Assembly (NCBI GenBank): GCA_030063045.1 | Contig: JAQSEB010000226.1 | Span: 124,001 to 188,000 of the forward strand | Direction of reading: 5' to 3' | Origin: Pratylenchus scribneri | Taxonomy: Eukaryota; Nematoda; Chromadorea; Rhabditida; Pratylenchidae | DNA: 64,000 nt | In this document: positions 12,316 through 24,400 of the stretch, piece after piece | How positions within the stretch are numbered: position 1 is the stretch's first letter | Layout: each line of letters begins with the position of its first letter | Program-made: the position numbers and the translations under genes | Notes under the pieces: generated by a model | Told to the model about the DNA's origin: nothing | Database searches by the model: none | What the model saw: only the letters and a program-made list of their open reading frames with translations

Positions 12316-12474
12316 ATTAATTAAGAAAGAAATAGCCCATACACATTTTTAATTATTTTTATTGTTTTAAATTTTAATTTGTTTTCATTCAAATAAATTT
12401 TACATAGTAGAAAGACAGGTTAAAATGAAGGATAAATTTGTTTTTTATTTATGCTAAATTAATTCGTAAATAAT

Positions 12475-15400
12475 TCATGGCCCAAGTTCTGGGTCGAAAA
12501 TGACCACACTGGCAATGTGGCCATTGTCCAATACTTCAAAAATTAATTGTTCCGTTCCGTAGCAGAATGTAGAGCCGAATGGGTTTTCCCCCTCCGAACA
12601 GCATTTATTCAAAACCACGGGGCCACCAAAGGATTCGGCCGATGCCGACAATGGGCCACCATGTCCTTCCTCATCATTTAGGCCAAGGTCGAAAATGGAG
12701 CGGAATTCGTCCAACTGAAATATTGGCATTTTGGGTAGATTGCATTTTGAATGGGAGAGGACACCGTTTTAGTATTTTTTTAATCATAGCTATTAATTTA
12801 GGAAGGCGATAAACCATTTGAAAGCCTTAAATGTCCCCTAAAAAGTGGCCTTTCTAATTTTTGATAACTCAAAACAACTTGAAATTAAGTTTTTTTAACA
12901 TATTTAAATAAAATTTAAAATAAGCCATTTTGTAGAGGAAACTTTTGGCTTTCGATTGGTATATTGCCTTCTCAAATTGGCTAATGCCTCGCTGAGATAA
13001 TGGGCCAAAAATTAATGCCAAGTATTTAATCGGTAGAGGGAAGAATGATATTCCTCGATTTCCATTGCCGGAGGCAAAGAAAATTTTACTTTGATTTTCC
13101 CTTCATTTGCAATAAGCGGTACCGTATTCCCTCCTTCTCATTTATAGCCGAAGGAAAAAATCAAGAATCAAGGGGAAGTTTGAGAATACTGTCGTTGAAG
13201 TACCTGACATTAGTTTTTAGCCCATATCTCAGCGAAGAATTAACCAATTTTGGAAGGCGATATACCAATCGAAAGCCAAAAGTCTCCTCTACAAATTTGC
13301 CATTTTAAATTTTGAAATTTAACATTTAAAAAACTTTATGTCTTTGAGTTTAATTAATCCAAATTGTTGGAGGATAAGTGTTAATTTTCTAAATTATTTT
13401 AATTTTCAAAAAATAGAATAGCCACTTTTTATAGGAAAATTACAGTTTTAAAAAGGCATATCGCCTTCCTGAATTGGTTACTTCCTTATTGAGCTATAGC
13501 CAAAATAATGCAGGTACTAAAAAGTCCTATATTTCGATTTTGGTCTTACCTTCGATTCGGTGCCAATTTCCACCATTTTCTTCCCTTCATTTCTCTCCTC
13601 CGCCTTTATCCGGAATTCACATCGATTGTAAATGCCAAAATCGAAATGCCCTGGAACATTTGTGTGCAAAACGAATTTGATCAGGCGGCGATTGTCAATG
13701 TTGAAGAGGAGATCCTATAAAATGGATTTTAAATGTAAATGGGCCAAAAGGTGTCAAAAAGGAATATAATTTAACAAGAAGAAAGGGGCTTCCCATCTGC
13801 CATTCCCTTTCCCTTGCTATTCCTCAATTTTGGCCTTTCCCCACCCATAATTAGCCATGCAAATTTGCCACCACCACCCGAGAGTTGACCGCTGGCTTTG
13901 CCCAACCATCGGCTTTGACCAAATAGAATGGAGCATTTGGTCAGCGACAAAGACGCTGCGGGTGCTAAAATAGAATGGGGATGGGGAGGGGGAGCTGCCC
14001 GTTATGATGACCATCCCACTCCCTTCCATTTTTGGGAAATTGAAAAGCGCGGAAGGAAGGAAGGCGAATGGCCAAAATGCCAATTCGGCGTTTGTGGCCA
14101 TGGCCATTAGGGCGAAAAGAACAATAGGAACTTTTAAGGGGGTTTGTCAAGGCCAATTAAGCCAACAATTCTCAAAACATACTCTTTGCTGACTTCCTCG
14201 CCAAAATCTTCGAATCAGCTTCAAAATGATCCTCTTTTATTTTTGCATATTTTACCAACTCCGCGTCTCCCTTTTGTCCTCTGCCTCCTCATTAAATGAA
14301 AAGCTTGGAAGGAAGGGAAGTGTGAAGAATGGGGTCAAAATGCCAATTGGGCGTATGTGTGGCCATTGGCCAAAAAGGCGAAAATAACAATGAATACTTT
14401 TAGGGGGAATGGTCAAGCGCCAAAGTGTGAGGTGGGGGACAATTAAGCCGCCCATTTCTCAAAATCATCTTTTGTCGCTCTTAGTCAAAATCCTCGAATC
14501 GCCTTTTCCTGTTGTCTCCTTCCAAAATGCGCATAAAAGGATATTTAATGCACCCTTTGATTTTTGCATATTTTAACCATCGTGCGCCTTCTCCCTTTTG
14601 TCCTTCATTTTTGACTCGCCGTTGAACACATTTTCGAGCGCGACCAACCCAACAAATGTTGTTTTTGAGCCGACCGTGCCCTTCCCCCTTTTTGCCTTCT
14701 TTTATTCTTCAATCTCCTTTAGCCCGTTCGGACCATTTAGCATCAAAAATGGAGGCGAATATGGGGGAGTGGGTGTCGCGGGCGGCCTTGAATGTCTTTG
14801 CCATTTGCCCTCATTCCCCCCTCCTCCCCGAATATTCCCCGTTTTTTGTCGGCGCATTTCCCTCAACATCCCAATTCAGTCAGCCTCCTCATTTTGCGCT
14901 GTGTTAATTCGTCCCCTACAAAAGCCATTTCCATTCATTCCGCCCCTCCGGCGGTTGTTGTCCCCTCCACCTATTCAACCGCTTTTGCCGAGACAATTCC
15001 CCGGGGATCACCGCCACCACCAAAAGCAGCCTTTCCCCCACACGAATTACTTCTTCTTGGTCCGTGCTCTTCCTCACAAAATGGGCCACCAATGCCAAGT
15101 AGTGTCCCATCCCGTAAACCCATCCCTCACATCGACTTCCCCATTTACCCATTTATTCCCACATTATTCCATCCATTTTAACCTAAATCGCTTTGAAACA
15201 TTCTCGTTTGTGTTGCCGAAATTCTCTCACGAAGTGTCCAATAGCCGGCCCCTTTTGACCGTTGAATGAGTGGACAATGCCAAAAGATGGCGAAGTGAGA
15301 ATAGCCCACACAGCGGGGAATTCGACCCTTCCTTCCTCTGAATCCGCATTTTGGAAATCCGCTTTAATATAAATGTTTCGTCTCGGTTCATGTGTGGCCT

Positions 15401-18400
15401 TTGAATCCACAAATAGGAACACGGAAAAGGCAAACAATAAATAAATGAATTGAATGGAAAGGTTGGCCATAGAAAGGAGGAAGTGGCATGCCGCCCTCGC
15501 CCCGGGGAGAAAGGCAGGCGAATAAGCCGGCCAAGGAGGAATAAGCCTGTCTCAATTTGACATGTTTTGGCCGAACACACACCTGCCCTTTTGCCTCTGT
15601 CCCACTCATTTTCGGGCGCGCGCCCTTCTTCCTAATTGCCTCCCACCCCCTTCCCCTTACAATTCGGCTTTTCCTTGGTTTGGGTGGATTAACCCAAATT
15701 TGCGTGTTGTCTGCAGCAAGATCGAAACAAATTGGCTGCCAATTTCATCCCAATTCCATTCAATCTTCTCCTACTCCTCCAATTCTCCGATCGTCCCCTT
15801 TTTCCTTCTTGAATTCAATTTTATGGAACTGTTTTGGTTCTTCTTTCTCTCCGGATTGAAACACAATTACAATCGAAAACATCTTTCCAGAATTAAAACA
15901 TTTACAATTGAGAAATATAATAATTATAATTAATTACAATCGTATGTCCTTCCACTCTTGAATTCAATTTGTTCGGATGGTTTTGGGTTCTTCTTTCTCT
16001 ATTTTCAAACATCCTCCTCCGCGCGGATTAACTCCTTCGTCCTTCCCCTTCTCCTCATCCTCATTCATTCATTCATTTTGCCACCCAATTCGGCTAGGAT
16101 TTGACCTGCCCTCTGAGGGAGTGTTCCCCTTGCGCGCCCAATTAATTATCCACTCTGGCGGAAGCAAAAGAATTGGAGGAGGAAAACATTGTTCATTTTC
16201 CCCCTCCCATTCCCATTCTCTTTTTTTCGGCCAATTGGAGCCAATTTGAGGGAATTCCACATTTGGATGGACCCAAGGGGTGCCCATTTAAGTGTCCTCC
16301 CCCATCATAATCGATGTGGCCAAATAATCAAAATGACCACACACACACACATACAAATCGGCCAAAGTCGCAGCTCAGCCTAATCCTTTTTGGATGTGCC
16401 CCCTTTTTCGCGCAGTCAACCACAAATATTTCCTCCTATTTTACTGCTCATCAATTTCCCTGTTTTCCCTCAATTCCGATCTTTATACTTTTCCAAATTA
16501 GGACATTCCCCTCGTCCAAAATGCAAATTTCCAATCGGCTGCCCTTGGGGTCATATTTGACTCAGTCAGTGTGAAATTTGAGTCCACTTTGGGTGCGGAA
16601 AAGGGGGATTTAGATTGAAGGATGAGCAATGGCCAAAGGGGCCATATAGAGGGAATGGGGGACATTATGGCATGGCATTGTGGCGGAGGATGAGCAATGT
16701 TGGAATATGGGGATTGGTCAAAATGGATGGTCAATTTGGTGGTGGGGTGGATTTATGGCTCCCCAATGGCCTAAATGTCCCAATTTCCCTCCAACTGCGC
16801 AATATTCCCCCATTCCCTGGAGATTGATGAGCCCCCAAAAATGTGCCGGGAATGGTCACAAAATGTCAATTTTACTTCATTTCCTTCTAAATTCTTATGT
16901 AAATGTTCGATATGGCCACCAAAAAAAAGTCCAATTGCCCATTTATGGCATTCATAAGGAGGAAGGGACGAGGATGCCGTAAAAGGCAATTTCCTCAATT
17001 TTCTCCGAAAATTCTCCCCAACCGGTCATTTCAGCGTAGGGTGAAATTGAGTCGCCCGAGGGGAAGGAAGGCCCTGGATGCTTTGCAAATATTATTCCCG
17101 AGAAAAAGGAAGGAGGATGGGCCAACATTTTGGAAGGGAATGAGGGAGATGGAAAGGCAATGGCCCATAAAGTTGGCATTGCCCCAAAATTGTCATTCTT
17201 CCATACAAAATTTGCCTCACAAACTTAAATCCAAATCAAAGGAAAATATGAACATTTTACCAAACTAATATTTTGACTAATTCTGCTTGTTTGACTATGT
17301 TTTTTTCCGACTGTTTGATTAAGTTTTAATTCCGCCCGGTTGACTAAGTTTTAATTCCGACTGGCGAACTTAGAATAATTCCGCCTGTTTTAATTCCGCC
17401 TGGCGAACTTATAATAATTCCGCCTGTTTTAATTCCGCCTGGCGAACTTAGAATAATTCCGCCTGGCGAACTTAGAATAATTCCGCCTGGTTGACTAAGT
17501 TTTAATTCCGCCTGGCGAACTTATAATAATTCCGCCTGTTTTAATTCCGCCTGGCGAACTTAGAATAATTCCGCCTGGCGAACATAAGAATTTTAATTCC
17601 GCCTGGCGAACTTAGAATAATTCCGCCTGTTTTAATTCCGCCTGGCGAACTTATAATAATTCCGCCTGTTTTAATTCCGCCTGGCGAACTTAGAATAATT
17701 CCGCCTGGCGAACTTAGAATAATTCCGCCTGGCGAACTTATAATAATTCCGCCTGTTTTAATTCCGCCTGGCGAACTTAGAATAATTCCGCCTGGCGAAC
17801 TTAGAATAATTCCGCCTGTTTTAATTCCGCCTGGCGAACTTAGAATAATTCCGCCTGGCGAACTTATAATAATTCCGCCTGTTTTAATTCCGCCTGGCGA
17901 ACTTAGAATAATTCCGCCTGGCGAACTTAGAATAATTCCGCCTGTTTTAATTCCGCCTGGCGAACTTATAATAATTCCGCCTGTTTTAATTCCGCCTGGC
18001 GAACTTAGAATAATTCCGCCTGGCGAACTTAGAATAATTCCACCTGTTTTTAAGAATAATCCCGCTTGTTTTTATTCCGCCTGGCGAACATAGAATAATT
18101 CCGCCTGTTTTAATTTCGTTTTAATTGAAATATGTTATACTCCAAAAATTGGAATTCTTTCATACAAATTTCCCTTCCAAACCTAAACCCAAGTCAAAAG
18201 GAAATATCCAACAATACACATCGAAACCCCCGTTTCCCTGTATCCTTTTTTGCCTTATCCACATTTTCCCCGCATTTGCCACCTTCATCATTTGAGTGCC
18301 TCCGCCCATTCCATTTCATTTCATTTCATCCTCCGGACATTTGCAATTCCCGCACCAATCCCCCCATCCCTTTCACATTCATAATTCATTTTCCGATTAC

Positions 18401-21400
18401 ACATTGACATATTCTACTGCCGTTGGGCCCATCAAAATCGCACACACATGAATTTTTGACTTCCCTTCCCACCATTGAACATTGTTGTGTGGCCAATTCC
18501 CTGGGATTGGCCAATTTTACCCTCATATCTTCTATCAAATCTTTTCAACTCAATCCATTTCCATTCCCTCACCAAAATTTTCATTCATTTTCAATTCGGG
18601 ATCAACCAAAAAAAAACATACAATTTTAGGCTTTAGCTCTTCGGGTTTACTTTATTTAATTTATTTCTGGTTTTGTTGTATTTATTTTGAAAAATAAAAT
18701 AATTAGTCTTGGCAGGGTCCTCCAATTAAATTCATTTCATTTTACCACTATTTTCAGCTAAAAATGCCTCAATTCCCTTTCCTCATTTTCCAATTAATTT
18801 TTCCCCATTTTCTCCTCCTTCCCCGTCCCACTTCGCCACTTCTTTCCATTCCTGAACAACAAAATGGAAATAATGGCAACATTTGCCCATCCAAATGTGA
18901 ATGCCAAAAAGGTCCAGATGAGAATAATGAAGAAGAAGATGATGAAGAAGCCTCTCTCGATTCCTTTCCCCCGTCCCATCTTTCGGTGCGTTGCCTTCGT
19001 GGCACAATGAATGACACCGAATTTCTGGCCATTCTCCAAACATTGCCATCGGATGTTCGGGAATTGGAAATTCGTGGCGCCCGGGGCCGTCCAAATCATC
19101 TCCATTGGTCCGACAATTTGAATCGTCTTTCTCGACTTCGTCGACTTGTTTTGGTCGCATCCGGTGTTCCAGCCCTTTCACAGGCCATTCGTCTTCCTCT
19201 CCTCTCCGAACTCATTCTTAGCCAAAATCAAATTGAACAAATCCAGTTGGGCTCATTTTTGGGCATGCCAATGTTGGAAAGATTGGACCTCAGCCAAAAC
19301 AGGATTAGTTCCTTGCCAACCGGTGCTTTTATTTACCTCAAGGTGGGTTTATCATAGGCCAATCGTTTTTTTTGTGTAGGGGAGGAGAGGAATGAATACC
19401 GCAGATATAGTACCTTCATTGGATTTTGGCTAATATCTCAGCGAGGCTGCAGCTAATTTAGGAAAACGATATACCATTGGAAAGTCAAAAGTATCCTCTA
19501 CAATGTGGCTTTATTAAATTTTATTAATTATTGGATAAGTTACATGCCTTTGAATTTATGAACTCGAATTTTTTGGGGGAAAAATCCCTTTCCGTTTATT
19601 TTCCAAATTCTTCTATCTTTTCAAAAGTTAGCAAAAGATAATGAGGCCACTTTTTAGAGGACAATTATGGTTTTTCAATGATCTATTGCCTTCCAGAATT
19701 GGCTGCTTCCTTGTTGAGTTATGGTCAAAAGAAAGTATAACGTAATTTCATATTATTTTATTTTCATTTTTTTTGTCAGAATCTTCGGTCACTTTCACTC
19801 AATCAAAATCGACTTGGCCCTGATTTGACTACCGCAAATTTGCTGAGAGGCCCACGGCAATTGAAATCACTTGAACTCGATTCAAATCGGCTAAATGCCA
19901 AACAAATTAATGACTTGTTCCCGGATTTGGGCGCATTGGAAAGATTGGAATTAAATAATTGTGGGCTGAATGATGCCGAACTGTGGGCACTGAATTTGAG
20001 TGTAGTGCCGAGGGTTCGAAGAATTGGGCTGGCCGGCAACAATCTCACACAAGTGCCTAGCACAACTTTGAGGCAAATATTACGAAAAGGGACATTTCAG
20101 ATCTGCGGTTTAAATACTTGGGTCTTTCTTTTGGCCATAGCTCAATAAGGAAGCAATCAATTTGGGAAGGCGATATGCTATTTTAACGCCATAAATGTCC
20201 TATAAAAAGTGGCTTTCTAAATTTTTCTAAATATTAAAGCATTTAGTGAAATAGGCGACTTTAACTCAACACATCAGATTTATTAGATTCAAAGGCTTGA
20301 AGCTTTTTTAAAACATGAATTCATAGTATTTAATAAGGCCACTTTGTAGAGGACATTTTAGGCTTTCAAATGGTATATTGCCTTCCCAGTTTGGTTATTT
20401 CCTCGCTGAGGTATGGCTTAAAAATCCATCCAAGTTCTTAATCTGTGATACTCACTTGTCCCCTACCCAAATTTCAATCCTTTTGTTGATGACATTTCCT
20501 TTTTTCAGGGCTCTTGCTCATTTGGACACATTGGATGTTCGAGACAATTTGATTCGTTCCCTTGGGCCATGTTCTTTTTGCGGCCTCAACATTTCCTGTG
20601 TGTTTTTGAGCAACAATCTGCTTGGCCTCACTACCAATCCAATTCATCGTGAGGCATTTGCGGACACCAGAATGTTGGAATTGGATTTGGGATGGAATCA
20701 TTTTCGGCAATTCAATTCCGCAATTTTGGCTGGCGCCCAACAATCATTGGAAATTTTACATTTGAGTGGAAATCCATTGCAATTGGACGATGGCCTCCAT
20801 TTGGGCACACTGCCCCAGTTGAAGGAACTCCACTTGGCCTATTGTGAGCTGGGAACAGTGCCGTACAGTCTGCCAAAACACTTCCAACAATTGACCCTGT
20901 TGAATTTGTCCTCCAATGGCCTTGACCATTTGCCCCCAAATTTGGCCACTTTCCTGCCTTCCTTGCGAATTTTGGACATTTCACATAATCATTTCAGGTT
21001 CATCCACCTTTCATTGTTTCTTGAGCCACAGCTCAGCGAAGCAATGGCAATTCTAGGAAGGCATTATAATATTTGAAAGCCCAAAGTGTCCTCTATAAGT
21101 GTCTATTTTAAATTTTATAAATTCCTACCTTTAAAAGTTTACATGTCTTTGATGAGTGTAATCGACCAGAATTTTATAATTGATTGAGGAAAAGTCGATT
21201 ATTTTGAAATTATTTTAATATTTCGAAACAATTAGTAAAGCCACTTTTTATAGTACTTTTAGGGCTCTCAAAAGGCATATCGCCTTCCTAAATTGGTCGA
21301 TTCCTTGTTGAATTAGAGCTAAAAGAGTGATGCTAGGGGAAAATTGTATACCACCAATTGAGTATAGGCATCGGTTTTGAGTCATAGGTCAGCGAGGTTT

Positions 21401-24400
21401 GAGCCGATTTAGGAGGGTAATAAACTTTTTGAAAGCTGAAAGAGTCCTCTACAAAGTGGCCTATTTTAAATTTTATTAAATCTGTAATTTAAATAAGTTT
21501 CATGCTTGAAACTCAAATTTTTGAAGAAAAGCCCCTTGCCACTTATTTTATAAATTCTTTCGCCTTTCCAAAAAAATTAACAAAGCCACTTTTTAGAGGA
21601 CATTTAGGGCTTTAAAATGACATATCGCCTTCCGGAATTGGTTGTTTACTTGTTGAGTTATGACTAAAAGAACAACCCAATCGTCCTCTAATCACATTCC
21701 TTCATCCAACTCAAATTCCTCTTCCCCAAATTCAGTAGTCTACCTCACACCCTTCTTGGCTTCATCGACCACCTTCCCCTGGTTTTCCTCCACCATAATC
21801 CATGGGATTGTGAATGTGCCGCCCAACCCCTTCAATTGCATATGCTCCAACGGCTGGCCCATCGAGATTTGCTCCATTTTGATGAAACACTTTGCGCCGA
21901 GCCTCCACTCCTTCGGGATCAGCCACTGCATCGAGTACAAAAAATCAATGATTGTGCCGTCCTTTTTGGTGCACATTTTGGCATGACTCAGGTAAATGAT
22001 GTTCAAATGTAAAATTAGGGAATATTCACTTTTGTAGAACATGGAATTGTTGCTAATTTTGACGGCATTGTTGGTGGCCGCCTTTCTTTTCTCTTTGATC
22101 CTGGTCATTTTGCTTTATTGTGGCCGGGAAAACAAACAAAAGGGAACATATTTGACCGGTGAAAAGGCGACCAAACATGGAAATTGTGATGTAGGAATTG
22201 GTCAAATGGATGGGTCGTCGAGAATGATGGGCGAATTGGATTTAGGTTGGCCAAAACTTATTGGCCAATTTTGGAATATAATTGCAGATTTGTCTCCCCC
22301 ACTTCCTCTGTTGCCAAATAGTGCCACAAATTCATCATTGATAAGCGGAAACGGAGGAGGGCATCAAGTCCCACCGGATCTACTCCAAATTAGCCCATTG
22401 ACGGTCCAAGGATTGGCCACCACAAATTCAAAGGCACATCGCGAAAAGCAACCTTTACTATGCTCTATGCCAGGCGAATTGCCGTTGGATTTCAATCAAA
22501 ATTGCGTTTCAAAGGGCCAACAACAATTAATTGTGCAATGCCCGGGCCCAAGACATGCACTCCCGAAACAACAATCAACCAAAACATTGCTCACTTTTTG
22601 AGGGCACCATAATATCAAATTCCTATATTTGCTTTGTTCTCATATCCATTTTCCATTCCAAAAAAATTAAATAAAATTATTTGCCATTTGCCCAACGGAT
22701 AGTATTTTAATTTATAATAAAAAAATATTGAATTTGTCGAAAAACTTTCGTTTTAAAAAATTATCTTTTTATTTGAGGGCATATAACTTGGCCAAATCAG
22801 GCTCATTTAAGATTTTAATGCTCCAAAAACTAAACCCTAAACCTAAAGAAAGCTCAACATTTTTATTATGGCCAAGTTATAATGGCCTCAAGAAAAAAAA
22901 TTATCTTTCAGCATGAAAAGTTTCGACAAATTAAATAAAATAATTTGTACCAAAAACCCACCATTCCAAGTGAGAAATAATTGAAGAAGAAATCCGGTTT
23001 ATCATCCTCATCCCGCGCATCATTCAGTCGCTGCTCTGGCCCAGTCCCTCTTCGTTGGATCAACATTTTCTCCTCTGATTTATAGTAGATTTTGGATGGA
23101 CCGCCCAACTTTGTCATGACCGCCTGTAACATCCCAAATTTATCAGAAATAAAATCCTGGGTATTTTAACAGTTAAATTGCACGCACGCAGATATTTTGA
23201 GAAAGGGAAAGGAAAATGAAGAAATCCTAAGGGTATTTCTGCTGAAGCTGCTGCTGATTGGTGATTGGCTGAGCTCCCCGTTACCGTACTTCCCTTCCTT
23301 TTAATCAAAGAGTGTTTGGGGCATTGTTCCCTTCTTCTAATCATTTGATTGACCTATGTTTTTAAAAGCTTATAAACGGATGAACTGATTTTGGCGATCT
23401 TGGTATGCTTTGATAGAGAAGAGAATGCACTATCTAATTATATAAAATATTTGTATAAATTATTAATTTGCTGGAGAAATATAGACAATTTAAGAAACAA
23501 TCCCGCAGTCAATAATTTTTACTAAATATATTTATTTTGGTTCGAAAATGGTGGAAAAATCTTAAAATTTTATGGCTTAATTAGAGGGTGACTTTAGGGG
23601 GTTTAAAAATCTGCATACAAGATAGCCAATAAATACCTAAAATGCAGCCAAAAACTTGCCTCTTGTGTATCATTAAAGAAAATATTCCTTTCCAATTCCA
23701 CCAAATGCAATTCATCAGCGCATTGTTCCGTTGGTTCTGACCGTTAGAAGACAATTTAAAAACAGATTTTTGAATAGAATGGACCTTCAATTTTGAATTT
23801 AATTTTCAGCCCAATCAATCGTCCATTGCTTGAAATACTTTCAGCCATAACCAAATGTGGATTCCCACAATAAACTATCAAGGGAATTTCGGGCGTTCTG
23901 AACGGCAAATTTATTTCGATTTAATTAAATTAAAAGGATGCGGATTTTTCCCATCGTATTTTTGCCCAAGCTTTAACTTTTAATGCTGATCCTAGCCCTA
24001 TAAATGCAAATAAGCCATTCGATAGAGCTAATCGGATCAAAATTGAAAATATAAAACATTCCAAATCATATTTGTTTTTTGCTTCATAATTCTTTTGGTT
24101 TTGAACTAAAACCTGACAGTCTATGGGACAATTTAAGTGTCTCGATGTAAAGTTATAAGTTTTAGTTTAGGCAACAAATCTTTCCCAAATTAAAATGAAT
24201 GGTTTGCCTCATTTGTGAGGGCGATGGCCCGTCGAAAATGGTCATTCGTTCGAGTCGAGGCAATGCTGAATTGGCAAAACTCAACGATCCTAGGCCATGT
24301 GCATAGCTCTTTTGAATGGAGGATGTTTCCTTGGCCGGAAAACAAAATGAAATGCCTTGAGGGGAAATGGAAATGAGAATTTAAAATGAATTCCTCTTTT

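Noticed and set aside
13045..13308. Extra PHAF1 exon between the last two exons
   Set aside because: Exons 13550-13714 and 12475-12714 already join in phase at the position expected from the family. The interval is repeat plus linker.
14598..15269. 223-residue plus-strand open frame
   Set aside because: Pyrimidine-rich DNA with overlapping frames on both strands, Pro/Ser/Phe composition and no domain. It lies within the PHAF1 intron.
20073..20148. Read-through of LRR exon 2 into QILRKGTFQICG
   Set aside because: The GC donor at 20073 restores a perfect leucine-rich repeat across the junction, while read-through breaks the pattern and ends in a repeat copy.
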